Shown: positions 8,423 through 17,908, numbered from the stretch's first letter. The stretch is 64,000 nucleotides of DNA from Thraustochytrium sp. TN22 (GCA_013306675.1 JABLUY010000025.1:124001-188000), one strand, 5' to 3'. The notes: a model not told the origin generated them from the letters alone. Made by a program: numbers and translations.

Positions 8423-9577
8423 TCACAAAAGGTCATCCTCGTCTGCCATGGCGTGGTCCTCGGACGGTCGCCGAGCGGTGGTGGGAGCAGCAAAGCCCAT
8501 ACCGACCGGGTCTGCCTTGGCCATTCTGGGCGCCTCGTTGGCCGGCGGCGGTCCGGCGGCGCCCTTGCGCTCGGCGGCAGCTCTCATCTCGAGAACCGCC
8601 CGCTTTGCGACCTCGCGCGCGTGAGGAGCCCCCCGGATCTCCACGCAAACGTTGCCTTCGCTGTCCACGACGCCCTCGCGGATCTCGACAGCGGCGCCGG
8701 ACTCGCTTCGGATCTCCGTGATGCGTGCGCCCCTCTTGCCGATGAGCATCCCGAGCCCGGACTTGGGAAACGGGACAGTCTCGGTCGCCGTCATGCTCGT
8801 GTCCTCCATCATGACCGCTGGCGCCGCTGGCGGTGGCGGGGGGGGCAGGAGATCGCTGTGGAGCTGTGCGTTGGGATGGGGGCCAACGACCTTGCCGGTC
8901 TGCCTGCAGAACTCCTCGACCCGAAGCAAGTGCTCAGGGTTGGGCAAAAAGGTGTCGCGGACGAACATGAAGCCAATGCGGCGCGCCTCGATCCACTCTG
9001 GGTCCAGGTTGCGCTCGCGGCGGTGGTCCCTGAACTTGTCGTTGGAGACCAGGAAGCCGTCAGTTCGAAAACAGTAGTCCAAAATGTACAGGTCGTCGTG
9101 CTCCCCAGCCGGCGACGAGTACAGCATGCCCTCCTGCTGAATTGCCTGGAGCCGAGCATAGTCCTGCGCCTCCCAGGCAGGATTGCCCCAGATGCCCTGC
9201 TCATGCGTCCTCATCCACCACGTTGGGCAGATCGCCACGGGCGTTACGCCATAGCTCCTAAAGAACTCGATGCACAGCACGAGGCCGGACACCGGTGGTC
9301 GCTGCGCACGCGCGTATGAGGTAGGTCGGTCGGTCAGTATGCCGCTCGCTCCCCCGCTCACCTCGCTCCGCCTGCCCGTCTTTGCTTTGCTTTGCTATGC
9401 CAAAGTCTCACGTACGATGCCGCCGCCTGCGCTGACGTGTGCCCAGCCCGGGTGCGCCTTGACGAAGGCCCAGCTCAGGTTGGCGGCGTCCAGCACGATC
9501 GAGAGCGGCGCGCCGGCGCCTGCCGCCGCCGCCGCGCCGGGCGCCGGCCCCGCGCCGCCCGCGCCGCCCGGGAGCAT
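8423..9577 (-). CDS. NYN/Zc3h12a-type ribonuclease with C-terminal KH domain
   Basis: Spliced gene: exon 1 9577-9416, intron 9415-9302, exon 2 9301-8423, giving 346 residues. The NYN (PIN-like) domain spans the splice: SIVLDAANLSW (Asp30) in exon 1, then SGLVLCIEFFRSYG, YILDYCF and DGFLVSNDKFRDH (Asn141, Asp142, Asp146) in exon 2. This matches the Zc3h12a/N4BP1/KHNYN nuclease group, whose clustered Asp residues bind metal and cut single-stranded RNA. After a Pro-rich linker a KH domain (about 229-295) carries a canonical GKRG loop at 242-245 (LGMLIGKRGARITEI) for RNA binding. Animal KHNYN has its KH-like module on the N-terminal side; here it follows the nuclease. The likely role is RNA decay or defence against foreign RNA. 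Its start lies 132 bp from the RNase Z start on the other strand. Confidence 0.85.
9302..9415 (-). other. Spliceosomal intron in the NYN-KH gene (114 nt)
   Basis: On the minus strand it starts GTACGTGAG and ends TGCGCAG, phase 0. Removing it joins the first NYN strand (LDAANLSW side) to SGLVLCIEFF, as the domain requires. Its donor hexamer GTACGT is the same as that of the intron at 3432-3520. Confidence 0.85.
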
Positions 9578-9709
9578 GTGCGGCTCGTTCTCGTCTCCCG
9601 TGGTTGGAGTTCTGCCGACTTGCCAGTGCAGCGCAGCCGCAGCGGCCTGGCAGACCACGAACTGGACGCCTGCGGCAGGCGCGGGCTGAAGCGCGCGCAC
9701 GCCGGCAGC
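9578..9709. promoter_or_regulatory. Short bidirectional promoter shared by two RNase genes
   Basis: Only 132 bp separate the NYN-KH start (9577, minus) from the RNase Z start (9710, plus). Both promoters and both 5' leaders must fit here or overlap the genes, so coordinated expression is likely. No specific factor site is recognised. Confidence 0.5.
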
Positions 9710-11887
9710 ATGGACTTCTCGCTCGAGGTGGTGAGCGCGGTGCTGGCGGATGGCCATGCGGCGCCCTCGCTTGTGCTCACGCACGGCCAGGACCGCGTCC
9801 TGGTGAACGCGCCGGACGGCTGCCAGCGCATGTGCAACGAGAACAAGGTGCGGCTGGCCAACGTCAACCACCTGCTGATCACGCGCGTGCACGAGGACAC
9901 GCTCGTCGGCCTCGGTGGTCTGCTGCTCACGCTCGCCGGCGTCAACGACTTCTCGGGGGATTCCACGCCCTTTGAGCGCGAGCTCATTGGCCCGCCCGGC
10001 CTGGCGCGCTACGTGCACGCACTGCACCACGTCTACCGCCAGCCGTCCTCCAGCCTCACCGTGCACGAGGTCGGCGGCTCCCCAGGCGACCATGTCCTGC
10101 CCAGCGGCCTCCGCATCCTCCCCGTGGCGCTGCGCCTCGAAAAGGACGCGACCCAAGACGAGGCCGACGGAGCACCGCCGGCCAAGCGCCGTGCGCTCGA
10201 CACCACCAGCAACGCCGAGGACGATGACGCGGACTCCTTCGCCACGCCGCCCCGGTTTGGCAAGTTCACCGCGCACGTCGCTGACCGCGGGGCAGCCAGC
10301 TGCTGCTACCTGCTCACAGCGCCGCCCAAGCGCGGCAAGTTCATGCCTGCCAAGGCGCTCCAGCTTGGAGTGCCCAAGGGCCCGGACTTTGGTCGCCTCA
10401 CGCGCGGCGAGACCGTCACCACGCCCGGGGGCGTCTGCGTGCGTCCCGAGGACTGCATGGCCGAGGCCGAGCCGCCGCAGCACATGATCCTCGTCGCCTG
10501 CCCCTCGCTCGACCTCGTGCCCGCACTGGAGCGCGAGCCGGCCTTCGAGGCGCTCTACGCGGACGCCGGCGTGCGCTTCGTGGTCCACATCACGCCTGAC
10601 GACGTTCTGGGCTCCGAGGCGTACCAGACTTGGATGAAGCGCTTCCAGGCCGCCGAGCTCGAGCACGTTCTGCTGACGCAGCGCCTGAGCAAGCCCAAGC
10701 ACGTCGTCTTTCGCTCGAGCGCACTCATCCTCGCTGAACTGCACTCCAAGGTCAACAAGCGCTGCTTCAATCCCGATATCTCCGTCCAGGCCGGTACAGA
10801 GCCCGACGTCTCGCTGGACAATATCGTCGTCGACGCCGACCTACGTGCACGATGCAAAGTGGCCACTGCGGGCAGCACGTGCATTGTGCACCCGAGCTCG
10901 CGACGCGGGACGCACCTCGAGCCGCAGGGCCTGGCGCCGGCCTTGCCGGAAGGCCTCGTTCCGGCCAAGGCGCACGAGCCGGCCGAGGGCAGCTGGACGC
11001 TCACCACGCTCGGGACGGGCTCGGCTGTCCCGTCCAAGTACCGCAACGTCACGAGCAATTTGTTGCGCACGTCCAGTGGCGCCATCCTGCTCGACGTCGG
11101 TGAGGGCACCTGTTCGCAGCTCGCGCGCCTGCTCGGCCCGGCCGGCGCGCGCGATCTCGTCGAAAAGGACCTCAAGTGCGTTTTCATCTCGCACCTCCAC
11201 GCCGACCACATGCTCGGCTTGCTCAACGTCTTGGCTTGGCGCCAACGCGCGGGCTCGCCGCGGCTCACGATTGTCGGCCCTGCCAAAGCCGGGCATTTCC
11301 TCGCGGACACGCTGCGCGCTTTCCGCCACTGGCCCACGCCAACGTATGAATACATTGACCTTGATCCGGCACGCGGCGCCGCCATGCCGGGCCATGAGGT
11401 CCCGCTTGCGCACGTCGTCCCGGGCGTCACCAAACTCGTCGCGGTTCGTGTTCCGCATTGCTACGACGCCTACGCGACCGTCCTCACGCTCTCCTGTGGC
11501 ACAGCCATCGCCTACTCGGGCGACTGCGAGCCCAATGATATCTTTGTCGACGCCGGCAAGGGAGCTCACCTCCTCTTGCACGAGGCCACCTTTGAAGACG
11601 ACAAGCGCGACCAGGCACGGGCCAAGCGGCACTCCACCACTGGTGAGGCCATCGCCTGCGGCCAGCGCATGGGCGTTCGCTACACCGTCCTCACACACTT
11701 TAGCCAGCGCTACCCGAAGATCTCGCCCCAGCTAGAGAAGGAGACCGCGGACGACAAAGTCGACCTTCCGAAGGTTGCATTAGCGTCTGACCTCATGACG
11801 CTCAGCCCAGAAACCTTGGACGAGGCCTGCGGTCTCGGCCCAGCTGTGCAGTCCATCATTGAGGCTCTCGAGGCCGTTGCGGCTTGA
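9710..11887 (+). CDS. ELAC2: Long-form tRNase Z (ELAC2/Trz1), tRNA 3' processing endonuclease
   Basis: I chose MDFSLEVV at 9710, giving 725 residues; the frame is open upstream but overlaps the divergent gene. The N-terminal half is the degenerate metallo-beta-lactamase half typical of long RNase Z (HLLITRVHEDTLVGLGGLL, with the HxHxDH motif lost). The C-terminal half holds the intact active site: GTGSAVPSKYRNVT, then the HxHxDH motif in ISHLHADHMLG (His495, His497, Asp499, His500), AYSGDCEPND, HEATFEDD and the closing HFSQRYPK motif. The enzyme removes the 3' trailer from pre-tRNA in nucleus and/or mitochondria. A cleavable targeting peptide is not evident from this start. The length fits the family (about 700-830 residues). 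Confidence 0.93.
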   Translation: MDFSLEVVSAVLADGHAAPSLVLTHGQDRVLVNAPDGCQRMCNENKVRLANVNHLLITRVHEDTLVGLGGLLLTLAGVNDFSGDSTPFERELIGPPGLARYVHALHHVYRQPSSSLTVHEVGGSPGDHVLPSGLRILPVALRLEKDATQDEADGAPPAKRRALDTTSNAEDDDADSFATPPRFGKFTAHVADRGAASCCYLLTAPPKRGKFMPAKALQLGVPKGPDFGRLTRGETVTTPGGVCVRPEDCMAEAEPPQHMILVACPSLDLVPALEREPAFEALYADAGVRFVVHITPDDVLGSEAYQTWMKRFQAAELEHVLLTQRLSKPKHVVFRSSALILAELHSKVNKRCFNPDISVQAGTEPDVSLDNIVVDADLRARCKVATAGSTCIVHPSSRRGTHLEPQGLAPALPEGLVPAKAHEPAEGSWTLTTLGTGSAVPSKYRNVTSNLLRTSSGAILLDVGEGTCSQLARLLGPAGARDLVEKDLKCVFISHLHADHMLGLLNVLAWRQRAGSPRLTIVGPAKAGHFLADTLRAFRHWPTPTYEYIDLDPARGAAMPGHEVPLAHVVPGVTKLVAVRVPHCYDAYATVLTLSCGTAIAYSGDCEPNDIFVDAGKGAHLLLHEATFEDDKRDQARAKRHSTTGEAIACGQRMGVRYTVLTHFSQRYPKISPQLEKETADDKVDLPKVALASDLMTLSPETLDEACGLGPAVQSIIEALEAVAA

Positions 11888-12002
11888 TCGCGAGAGTGCA
11901 CGAGCGAGAGAAGAGTCCGAGACGGCTCGTCCAAGAGCACGCGTGCAGTAGGTGACACATACATGCGTACAACAAAACAAAGTGCTTCCTGCATTGGTTA
12001 GG

Positions 12003-12701
12003 TCAGGTCATCCACCACTCTCGAAAGGCGGCGAAGGGAATATGTTCCGCCTGGCCGAAGGGAACGAGGGCCTCGGCCAGCTCATCGTCGTCCAAGTCCA
12101 GGTCCAGCGCCCGCAAGAGGTCGGCAAAGTCCTCGCGGCGTACCTGGCCGGTCTTGTCGCTCTTGGCCTCGTACACGTAGCGCAAGGAGGCGTCCACGTC
12201 GACGAGGCGGTCGCCGATGCGCACGAAGAAGGGCTCATGCGCTACGAGGTCCAGGTCGCTGGCGCCGGGGTGGCCGTCACGCGACGCGAGGCTGCTGCGC
12301 TCGCCTGTCCCGGGCCGTGTGATGGACTCGGCGAAGCCCATGTCCAGCCTCTGCAGCTCCGTGATGGGCAGCTCCGGCTTCATCTTGACGGCCTCGCGCA
12401 TGCTCTTGCGCTCCGCGGGCGTGCCGTGGCGCATCCAGCCACCCACGAGCCGGAAGAGGCTCCCGCCGGGCGACGTCGGGCCGTCCGCGTCCTGCTGCCG
12501 GCGTGTGTCGACAAACCAGTACGCTCCGGCCATCTCGTCTGGGTCCTCCTGATCGCCGAAGGGGATCTTGAGGCTGCCAGGCGGCTGCTCGCCAAAGAAG
12601 ACTTCGTCTGCGGCCATCGGGTCGAGCCGCTCCTCGGCTGCGGCAGCGGCGGCGGCGGCCGCCGCCGCTACCTGCGACTTGCGGTGCCTCGGGTCGCCCA
12701 T
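12003..12701 (-). CDS. EF-hand-like protein of unknown function
   Basis: From MGDPRHRKSQ at 12701 the product is 232 residues; an in-frame upstream Met at 12932 would add a Gly-rich, Cys-containing leader that looks like 5' flank. A poly-Ala stretch near residues 12-21 precedes acidic, charged sequence (AAERKSMREAVKMKPELP). The last 75 residues resemble a pair of EF-hands: DVDASLRYVYEAKSDKTGQVRREDF has a plausible loop, while the second half (LDDDELAEALVPFGQ...FAAFREWW) has the helices but no good loop. It could therefore be a calmodulin-related sensor with one working site. It converges with RNase Z, 115 bp apart. Function unknown. Confidence 0.65.
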   Translation of the reverse strand: MGDPRHRKSQVAAAAAAAAAAAEERLDPMAADEVFFGEQPPGSLKIPFGDQEDPDEMAGAYWFVDTRRQQDADGPTSPGGSLFRLVGGWMRHGTPAERKSMREAVKMKPELPITELQRLDMGFAESITRPGTGERSSLASRDGHPGASDLDLVAHEPFFVRIGDRLVDVDASLRYVYEAKSDKTGQVRREDFADLLRALDLDLDDDELAEALVPFGQAEHIPFAAFREWWMT

Positions 12702-13091
12702 GTTCGCTGCTGATGCGGCTCTGGTGTCTTGACGATTGATTCCCACGCGCCGGTCAACGCCGCCACCGCCAGCGTTGCCGTCGCCGCCGCCGCCGCACGT
12801 GCGCGCGCACACCACACCATGAATGATGTGAGCGCCACTGGCAGTGCTGTTGCCCGATGTCCGTGATTTTTCCCTTGGGTCAGTCACATTCATGGTGGCT
12901 CGCAAAACGGTACTGTGTGCGCTCTCATACACACTGGCGCTGCACGGCAGGCGCCGCCCGTCGGCGACCAGCGCAGGCGCCGCTGTCGCCGCCGCTCAGC
13001 TCAGCTCAGCTCAGGCTGGCAGCGGGCGTGAGCCAGCGAGCAGTCAGAGAGGTTGCGTGCCCTTGCGCGCACCTGCCCGACGCGGGCAGCG
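12702..13091. promoter_or_regulatory. Divergent intergenic region
   Basis: 390 bp between the divergent starts of the EF-hand-like gene and the CCDC24-like gene. About 12,995-13,015 contains CAGCT-type direct repeats (cagctcagctcagctcag). No other feature is recognised. Confidence 0.35.
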
Positions 13092-14270
13092 ATGGAGGTG
13101 GCCGGCGTCGTGCTGCCAGCGCGCAGACTGACCATTTGGGAACGCATCAGCGAACAGGTGCCAGCGGCGGAGCGCGATGAGGTGCGCGACATCATCGGCG
13201 CGCGCCTGCTTGACAAGAGCGAGGAGCTCTGCGCAGAGCTCGACGCGTTGAGAGAGATCCTCGTCGAGTTCCAGCAGCAGAACCGCGAATTCAGGGACCG
13301 CCTGCGCAGCCGCCCGGCACTGCCCGAGCTGCCCGCGCGTGCGCTGTTGGAACAGCAGATCCTGCTGCTGCTCAACTCAATCCGCAAGAGCGGCAGCAAA
13401 CATGCGCAGGCGCTACTGGAACCCAGCGCACGCGCGGACAAGGAAGTGCGCAACTACGTGCTCAATCGTCAGGAGCGCAAGGCGCGAGGAGACTTGTCGG
13501 CGCGCCCGGGCACCAGCTGCGGCACCTCGCGCAGCGACCGCTACGCAGTCCTACAGCGCCCCGGCACGGCCAGCTCGACTCGATCAGGCGCGTCTTTTGC
13601 CTCGGCGCCGGTCGAGGTGCTCGACCCGCTCGACCGCAACGACCTGAGCGTCTTTGCCATCAACAAGGTCGTCAAGGACATCCGCGCTGCCTTGGAGGCA
13701 GAGGCGGCCGAGCTCCTCGACGACATCGCCGAGGTCCAGTCGCTGCTGGACATGGAGCACCAGGACATTACCGAGGAAAAGATGGAGGCCATGCGGCCGC
13801 CGCCCAAGCTCGACGACATGCGCGAGTACAGCGCCAAGCTGGAGCGAACCTGGCTCATGGAAGACTTGGAGTCCTCCGCGAATGTGCCCGCCTTTTTGGT
13901 TGCCAAGCGTCAAGAGATGACGCTCGCCAGCGCCGAAAACCTCGAGCCCAAGCCCAAGACACCTTCTCGCCGCAGCAGTAAGGCAGAGTTGCAGCAGCGT
14001 GAGCAGGCAACCTTCTCGTCGTCTTCGTCGTCTTCGTCGTCGTCTCCGTCGTCGTCAACGACCGTTTCGTTATCCACGCGATCGTCGTCAACACCTTCGT
14101 CGTCGGCATCATCGCGCACCGTCCGCCGCCTGCACCTTGCCGTGCATTCCAATCGCCAGCACCTGGCAGCCGACCGTCGCGAGCCTGGATCTTGCACTTC
14201 TTGTCCAGCCCCCTGGTCCACTCCATCCCCATGTTCAGCTGACGCGGTGCGTTCGGCAGCCGCACCATGA
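13092..14270 (+). CDS. CCDC24: CCDC24-like coiled-coil protein
   Basis: 392 residues from MEVAGVV; a Met 39 bp upstream is also in frame. The N-terminal 65 residues (WERISEQVPAAERDEVRDII followed by a Leu/Glu-rich helix ending LREILVEFQQQ) match the start of animal CCDC24, whose human form has WELVEEHVP and a charged ER-rich helix in the same register. A second conserved block, DLSVFAINKVVKDIRAALEAE then a heptad helix (EVQSLLDMEHQD), matches the later CCDC24 helix. In between is a Leu-rich segment (LEQQILLLLNSI). The C-terminal third is Ser-rich (TCG/TCT tract at 14,020-14,060) and probably disordered. CCDC24 has no settled function; its spread in flagellated eukaryotes would be worth checking. 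Confidence 0.68.
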   Translation: MEVAGVVLPARRLTIWERISEQVPAAERDEVRDIIGARLLDKSEELCAELDALREILVEFQQQNREFRDRLRSRPALPELPARALLEQQILLLLNSIRKSGSKHAQALLEPSARADKEVRNYVLNRQERKARGDLSARPGTSCGTSRSDRYAVLQRPGTASSTRSGASFASAPVEVLDPLDRNDLSVFAINKVVKDIRAALEAEAAELLDDIAEVQSLLDMEHQDITEEKMEAMRPPPKLDDMREYSAKLERTWLMEDLESSANVPAFLVAKRQEMTLASAENLEPKPKTPSRRSSKAELQQREQATFSSSSSSSSSSPSSSTTVSLSTRSSSTPSSSASSRTVRRLHLAVHSNRQHLAADRREPGSCTSCPAPWSTPSPCSADAVRSAAAP

Positions 14271-14911
14271 CAAGAAACGAAGCCATGCGCCTGACAGTAT
14301 GACCAAAAGGAAGGAACTTGTGTCAGAGAGAAAGAACTCGAATCTATCGCTCCGCCTCCCGTAGCGCACATCACAGTCAGGCAGCCTGAACTCGCCAGCG
14401 AGTGCCGTTGCGCGGCGTACTCGCCTCCGCGCGCAACTTCCAGCCAACCGTGGCCTTGACCTTTCATTGAGCCTTTCTTTGCGCCCTAAGCCTCGGCCTG
14501 GAGCTGCACGCCAAGTTCTCCGCTGGGCCGCGCTGGACCTCCGCTGCCACGTGCAGCGCGGCGACGTCCTCATGAGCAGCTCACATCATCGCCGGGAGGC
14601 TGCTCCATGCCATGCATCATGATGTGCATACCAGTTTCTTTCGCCTTCAAGTTGGCCTTGTTGGCCTTGGCCTTGGCTTTAGGCTAACACCTTAGCGGCC
14701 TAAGAAGCGGCCTGACGGGAAACGGCGCGAAGCTTCGTCGGCTTGGGTCGCTCGGTCTCGCGCGCGCGCGCGGGCGGCAGAGCGCGGCGGCGGCGGCGGC
14801 GGCGCGCGGCGGGCTCGGCGGCGGCGGCGCGGGCGGTCCTGGCGGCAGGGCGGTCGCTCGCTCGGTCTGTCGGTCGGTCGGTCCGTCTGTCGGTCGGCGA
14901 GTCGCGGCGCG
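14271..14911. other. Intergenic region upstream of Rpt6
   Basis: 640 bp. The last 170 bp are a CG-rich leader with GGTCGGTCGGTC-type repeats (about 14,867-14,895) and a GGCGGCGG run. About 14,650-14,685 holds TTGGCCTTGGCCTTGGC repeats. No gene is recognised. Confidence 0.5.
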
Positions 14912-16117
14912 ATGGCGCCCTCGGCCAAGATGGCGGGGGAGAGCGGCGACGGCGTGGGCACCTTCTTCAGGAGCAAGATCGAGCGGCTGGAGGCGCAGCT
15001 GCGCGACAAGACGGCGAACCTGCGGCGGCTGCAGGCGCAGCGCAACGAGCTCAACACGCAGGTGCGCATGCTTCGCGACGAGCTGCAGGTGCTGCAGGAG
15101 CCCGGGTCGTACGTGGGCGAGGTGGTCAAGCCCATGGGGAAGAAGAAGGTGCTGGTCAAGGTGAACCCGGAGGGCAAGTACGTGGTGGACGTGGACCCGA
15201 AGATCGACATCGCCAAGTGCACGCCCAACACGCGCGTGGCGCTGCGCAACGACAGCTACACGCTGCACAAGATCCTGCCGTCCAAGGTGGACCCGCTCGT
15301 CTCGCTCATGAAGGTGGAGAAGGTGCCGGACTCAACATACGACATGGTGGGTGGTCTGGCGAAGCAGATCCGCGAGATCAAGGAGGTGATCGAGCTGCCC
15401 ATCAAGCACCCGGAGCTCTTCGAGAGTCTCGGTGTGGCGCAGCCCAAGGGTGTGCTGCTCTACGGCCCGCCCGGTACCGGCAAGACGCTGCTGGCGCGCG
15501 CCGTCGCGCACCACACGGACTGCACCTTTATCCGCGTCTCTGGTGCGGAGCTTGTGCAAAAGTACATCGGCGAGGGCTCGCGCATGGTTCGCGAGCTCTT
15601 CGTGATGGCGCGCGAGGCTGCGCCCTCCATCATTTTCATGGACGAGATTGACTCTATCGGTAGCGCCCGCTCCGAGAGCGGCGGTGGCGGCGACGCCGAG
15701 GTGCAGCGCACCATGCTTGAGCTGCTCAACCAGCTGGACGGCTTCGAGCCCAGCAACAAGATCAAGGTCATCATGGCCACCAACCGTATCGACATTCTCG
15801 ACCCTGCGCTGCTGCGCCCGGGCCGCATTGACCGCAAGATCGAGTTCCCGAACCCGGGTGTCGAGTCGCGCGAGAGCATCCTCAAGATCCACTCGCGCAA
15901 GATGAACCTCATGCGCGGCATTGACCTCACGCTCGTCGCCAACAAGCTCTCCGGCGCGTCCGGCGCCGAGTGCAAGGCCACCTGCACGGAGGCCGGCATG
16001 TTTGCGCTCCGCGAGCGCCGCATCCACGTCACCCAGGAGGACTTTGAAATGGCCGTTGCCAAGGTCATGAAGAAGGACTCTGATCAGAACATGTCTCTGC
16101 GCAAGCTCTGGAAGTAA
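14912..16117 (+). CDS. PSMC5: 26S proteasome regulatory ATPase Rpt6 (PSMC5/SUG1)
   Basis: 401 residues, intronless. The N-terminal coiled coil ([20 protein letters not shown]) is followed by the OB domain and an AAA+ domain. Walker A is GPPGTGKT at about 184-191, Walker B is IIFMDEID at about 241-248, and the arginine-finger region reads [12 protein letters not shown]. The identity as Rpt6 rather than another Rpt rests on [40 protein letters not shown] and the C-terminus [14 protein letters not shown]. Six Rpt subunits form the base ring that unfolds substrates and opens the 20S gate. Sequence is highly conserved through its full length, so the chosen start is good to within a few residues (a second Met lies at codon 7). 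Confidence 0.97.
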   Translation: MAPSAKMAGESGDGVGTFFRSKIERLEAQLRDKTANLRRLQAQRNELNTQVRMLRDELQVLQEPGSYVGEVVKPMGKKKVLVKVNPEGKYVVDVDPKIDIAKCTPNTRVALRNDSYTLHKILPSKVDPLVSLMKVEKVPDSTYDMVGGLAKQIREIKEVIELPIKHPELFESLGVAQPKGVLLYGPPGTGKTLLARAVAHHTDCTFIRVSGAELVQKYIGEGSRMVRELFVMAREAAPSIIFMDEIDSIGSARSESGGGGDAEVQRTMLELLNQLDGFEPSNKIKVIMATNRIDILDPALLRPGRIDRKIEFPNPGVESRESILKIHSRKMNLMRGIDLTLVANKLSGASGAECKATCTEAGMFALRERRIHVTQEDFEMAVAKVMKKDSDQNMSLRKLWK

Positions 16118-16210
16118 GTAGCCTACCAATTCACACCCACCCACCCACCCCCCCCCCCCCCCCAAAAAAACATCAATGTGCAAACACCGTGACTCTTTCT
16201 CAGCTATTGG

Positions 16211-17908
16211 TCAGTCGAATAGGCGCAAGACGGCTTCCAGACGTGCGATCCGGGCCGCGATGCGCGCGCCCTGCTCGCCGCTGTCCACGGCCCACCGCCG
16301 CTCTCGCCCTGAAGCACACAGACACCCAGCGTCGGCCGCGCTACACGGCGTGCAGGCCAGCTGGGCGCATCCGGAGCACCTCGAGAGCTGGGTCTGGCTG
16401 GCCCCGCAGGACGAGCAAGACGGCACGAGCGCGCGCTCCGTGTCAAGCGCCTCTTGAAGCTGCTCGCGCGCCTCCGAGACGGCCCGCACGGTCAATTGCT
16501 GCTGTGCCAGCTTGCGCTCCAGGTCGATGCACAGCTGCCGGTCGCGTGCCGCACGCCGGCACAGGTCCTTGTGCGTCCGCTCCAGCGCCTCGTACTGCCG
16601 CGCGAGCGCCTCGTGCGCCGCCTTGGACGCATCTTGCGAGAGCGTCTGCACGCGGTCCTCGGCGGCTGCCAACGCCTGGCGCAGCTTGACCGAGTCCGCA
16701 CGCAGAAGCTGCGCCTCCGCCGCCTGCTGCCGGCTCGCAAACGCCGCGGCATCCTCGCGGACCTTGCTGTCGCGCCGCACCTGCGTCAACTCCGCCTGCA
16801 GCTTTTCCAGCGGGACCGCGCCCGCGGTCTGCGCGGTCGCCTGCGCTTGCAGCTTGTGCTGCAGGAGACCCACCTGCTCACGCAACGAAGCGGCGTCCCG
16901 CTCCAGATCCGCCGCGCGCTCCGCTTCACGACCTCTTGCGCGCTGCGCGTCCTTGGTCTCCATCTCCGCGGCGCGCAGCCTGCCGTGAAGGGCCTGCTCC
17001 GTCTGCCTCTGGTCCGCGTTGGCTTGCATCAGCTGCTTTCGCAGAACCACCACTTCGCCCTTGGCGGTCGCCAGCTCGCCCAGCACCTTGACGTTCTCGC
17101 GCCGCAGCACGAAGAGGTCCGCCTGCGCCACCTTCTCCGCCTCGGCACGCACGCGGGTCTCCACCTCCGCCACGCGCGCTTCTGCTTGTCGCTTGGCCTC
17201 CTCGGCCGCGCTTCGGGCCTCCTGCGCGGCTCGGGCCGCCTCCTCCAGCGCCACAGTCCTCTGGACCGCGCCTTGCGCGCTCTCGCGTAGCTGGCCCACC
17301 TCGGCAGTCAGGTGTTTGCAGCGGCTCTGCGCCTCGCGCAGCATCGTCTGCAGCTGCAGCTCGCGGGCGGACCCGCGTGGGCTGCTCTGGCTCTGCGTGA
17401 ATAGGGACGGCGTCGCCTCCGCCTCCACGGCCTTGACTTCGACCTCGACCTTGGGCTCCTCGCTCGGGCAAGCCAGGGACTGCCGCGCAGGGGTCTCCAC
17501 CTTTCCGTGTGTCTGCTTCTGCAGAGCGCTGGTCAGCGCGGCCACGTTCCGCTGCAGGCCCTTGATGAGGCGGTCCTTCTCCCAGAGCCTGCGCAGGAGC
17601 GCGCCGTCGCGCTCCTGCTCCTCATGTTGTTCATGATGATGTTCGTCCTGCAGCGGATCCCGCTCCGAAGGCTCAACGTCTGCCGTTTCTGGTTCCCGCG
17701 TCCACCGCCCCGCTCCGCGCGCGACCCCGGGCACCCCGCCCTTGTCGTGCTGCGCCTGGGGCGGCCGCGGCAGCTTGTGCTGCATCTTGCGCACCCACTC
17801 CTCCCGGTGCTGCTGCATGCGCAGCGCTGCGGCAGAGGACGCCGACGTCGCTGCGGCCGAGGACGCCGGCGTCGCCGTGGCGGACGTCATCGCCGTGGCG
17901 GACGACAT
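16211..17908 (-). CDS. Long coiled-coil protein with C-terminal Cys cluster
   Basis: From the Met at 17908 (MSSATAM) the product is 565 residues; the frame is open to a Met at 18112, but that extension is compositionally poor. After an Ala/Ser/Thr-rich leader comes a His/Glu-rich region, then LWEKDRLIKGLQRNVAAL and about 320 residues of continuous heptad coiled coil (Arg/Ala/Glu/Gln-rich). The end carries eight cysteines in CSSC-x8-CSGC-x4-CTPC-x6-CLC spacing, which looks like a small zinc-binding module (RING- or B-box-like, but not matching a named consensus), followed by a basic helix. The layout suggests a scaffold or centrosome/flagellum protein. It converges with Rpt6, 93 bp away, across a C-rich run at about 16,148-16,163. 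Function unknown. Confidence 0.7.
   Translation of the reverse strand: MSSATAMTSATATPASSAAATSASSAAALRMQQHREEWVRKMQHKLPRPPQAQHDKGGVPGVARGAGRWTREPETADVEPSERDPLQDEHHHEQHEEQERDGALLRRLWEKDRLIKGLQRNVAALTSALQKQTHGKVETPARQSLACPSEEPKVEVEVKAVEAEATPSLFTQSQSSPRGSARELQLQTMLREAQSRCKHLTAEVGQLRESAQGAVQRTVALEEAARAAQEARSAAEEAKRQAEARVAEVETRVRAEAEKVAQADLFVLRRENVKVLGELATAKGEVVVLRKQLMQANADQRQTEQALHGRLRAAEMETKDAQRARGREAERAADLERDAASLREQVGLLQHKLQAQATAQTAGAVPLEKLQAELTQVRRDSKVREDAAAFASRQQAAEAQLLRADSVKLRQALAAAEDRVQTLSQDASKAAHEALARQYEALERTHKDLCRRAARDRQLCIDLERKLAQQQLTVRAVSEAREQLQEALDTERALVPSCSSCGASQTQLSRCSGCAQLACTPCSAADAGCLCASGRERRWAVDSGEQGARIAARIARLEAVLRLFD

Noticed and set aside
9395-10744. Long open frame antisense to RNase Z
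   Set aside because: Only its last 54 codons are real, as exon 1 of the NYN-KH gene; the rest is the mirror of RNase Z coding sequence.
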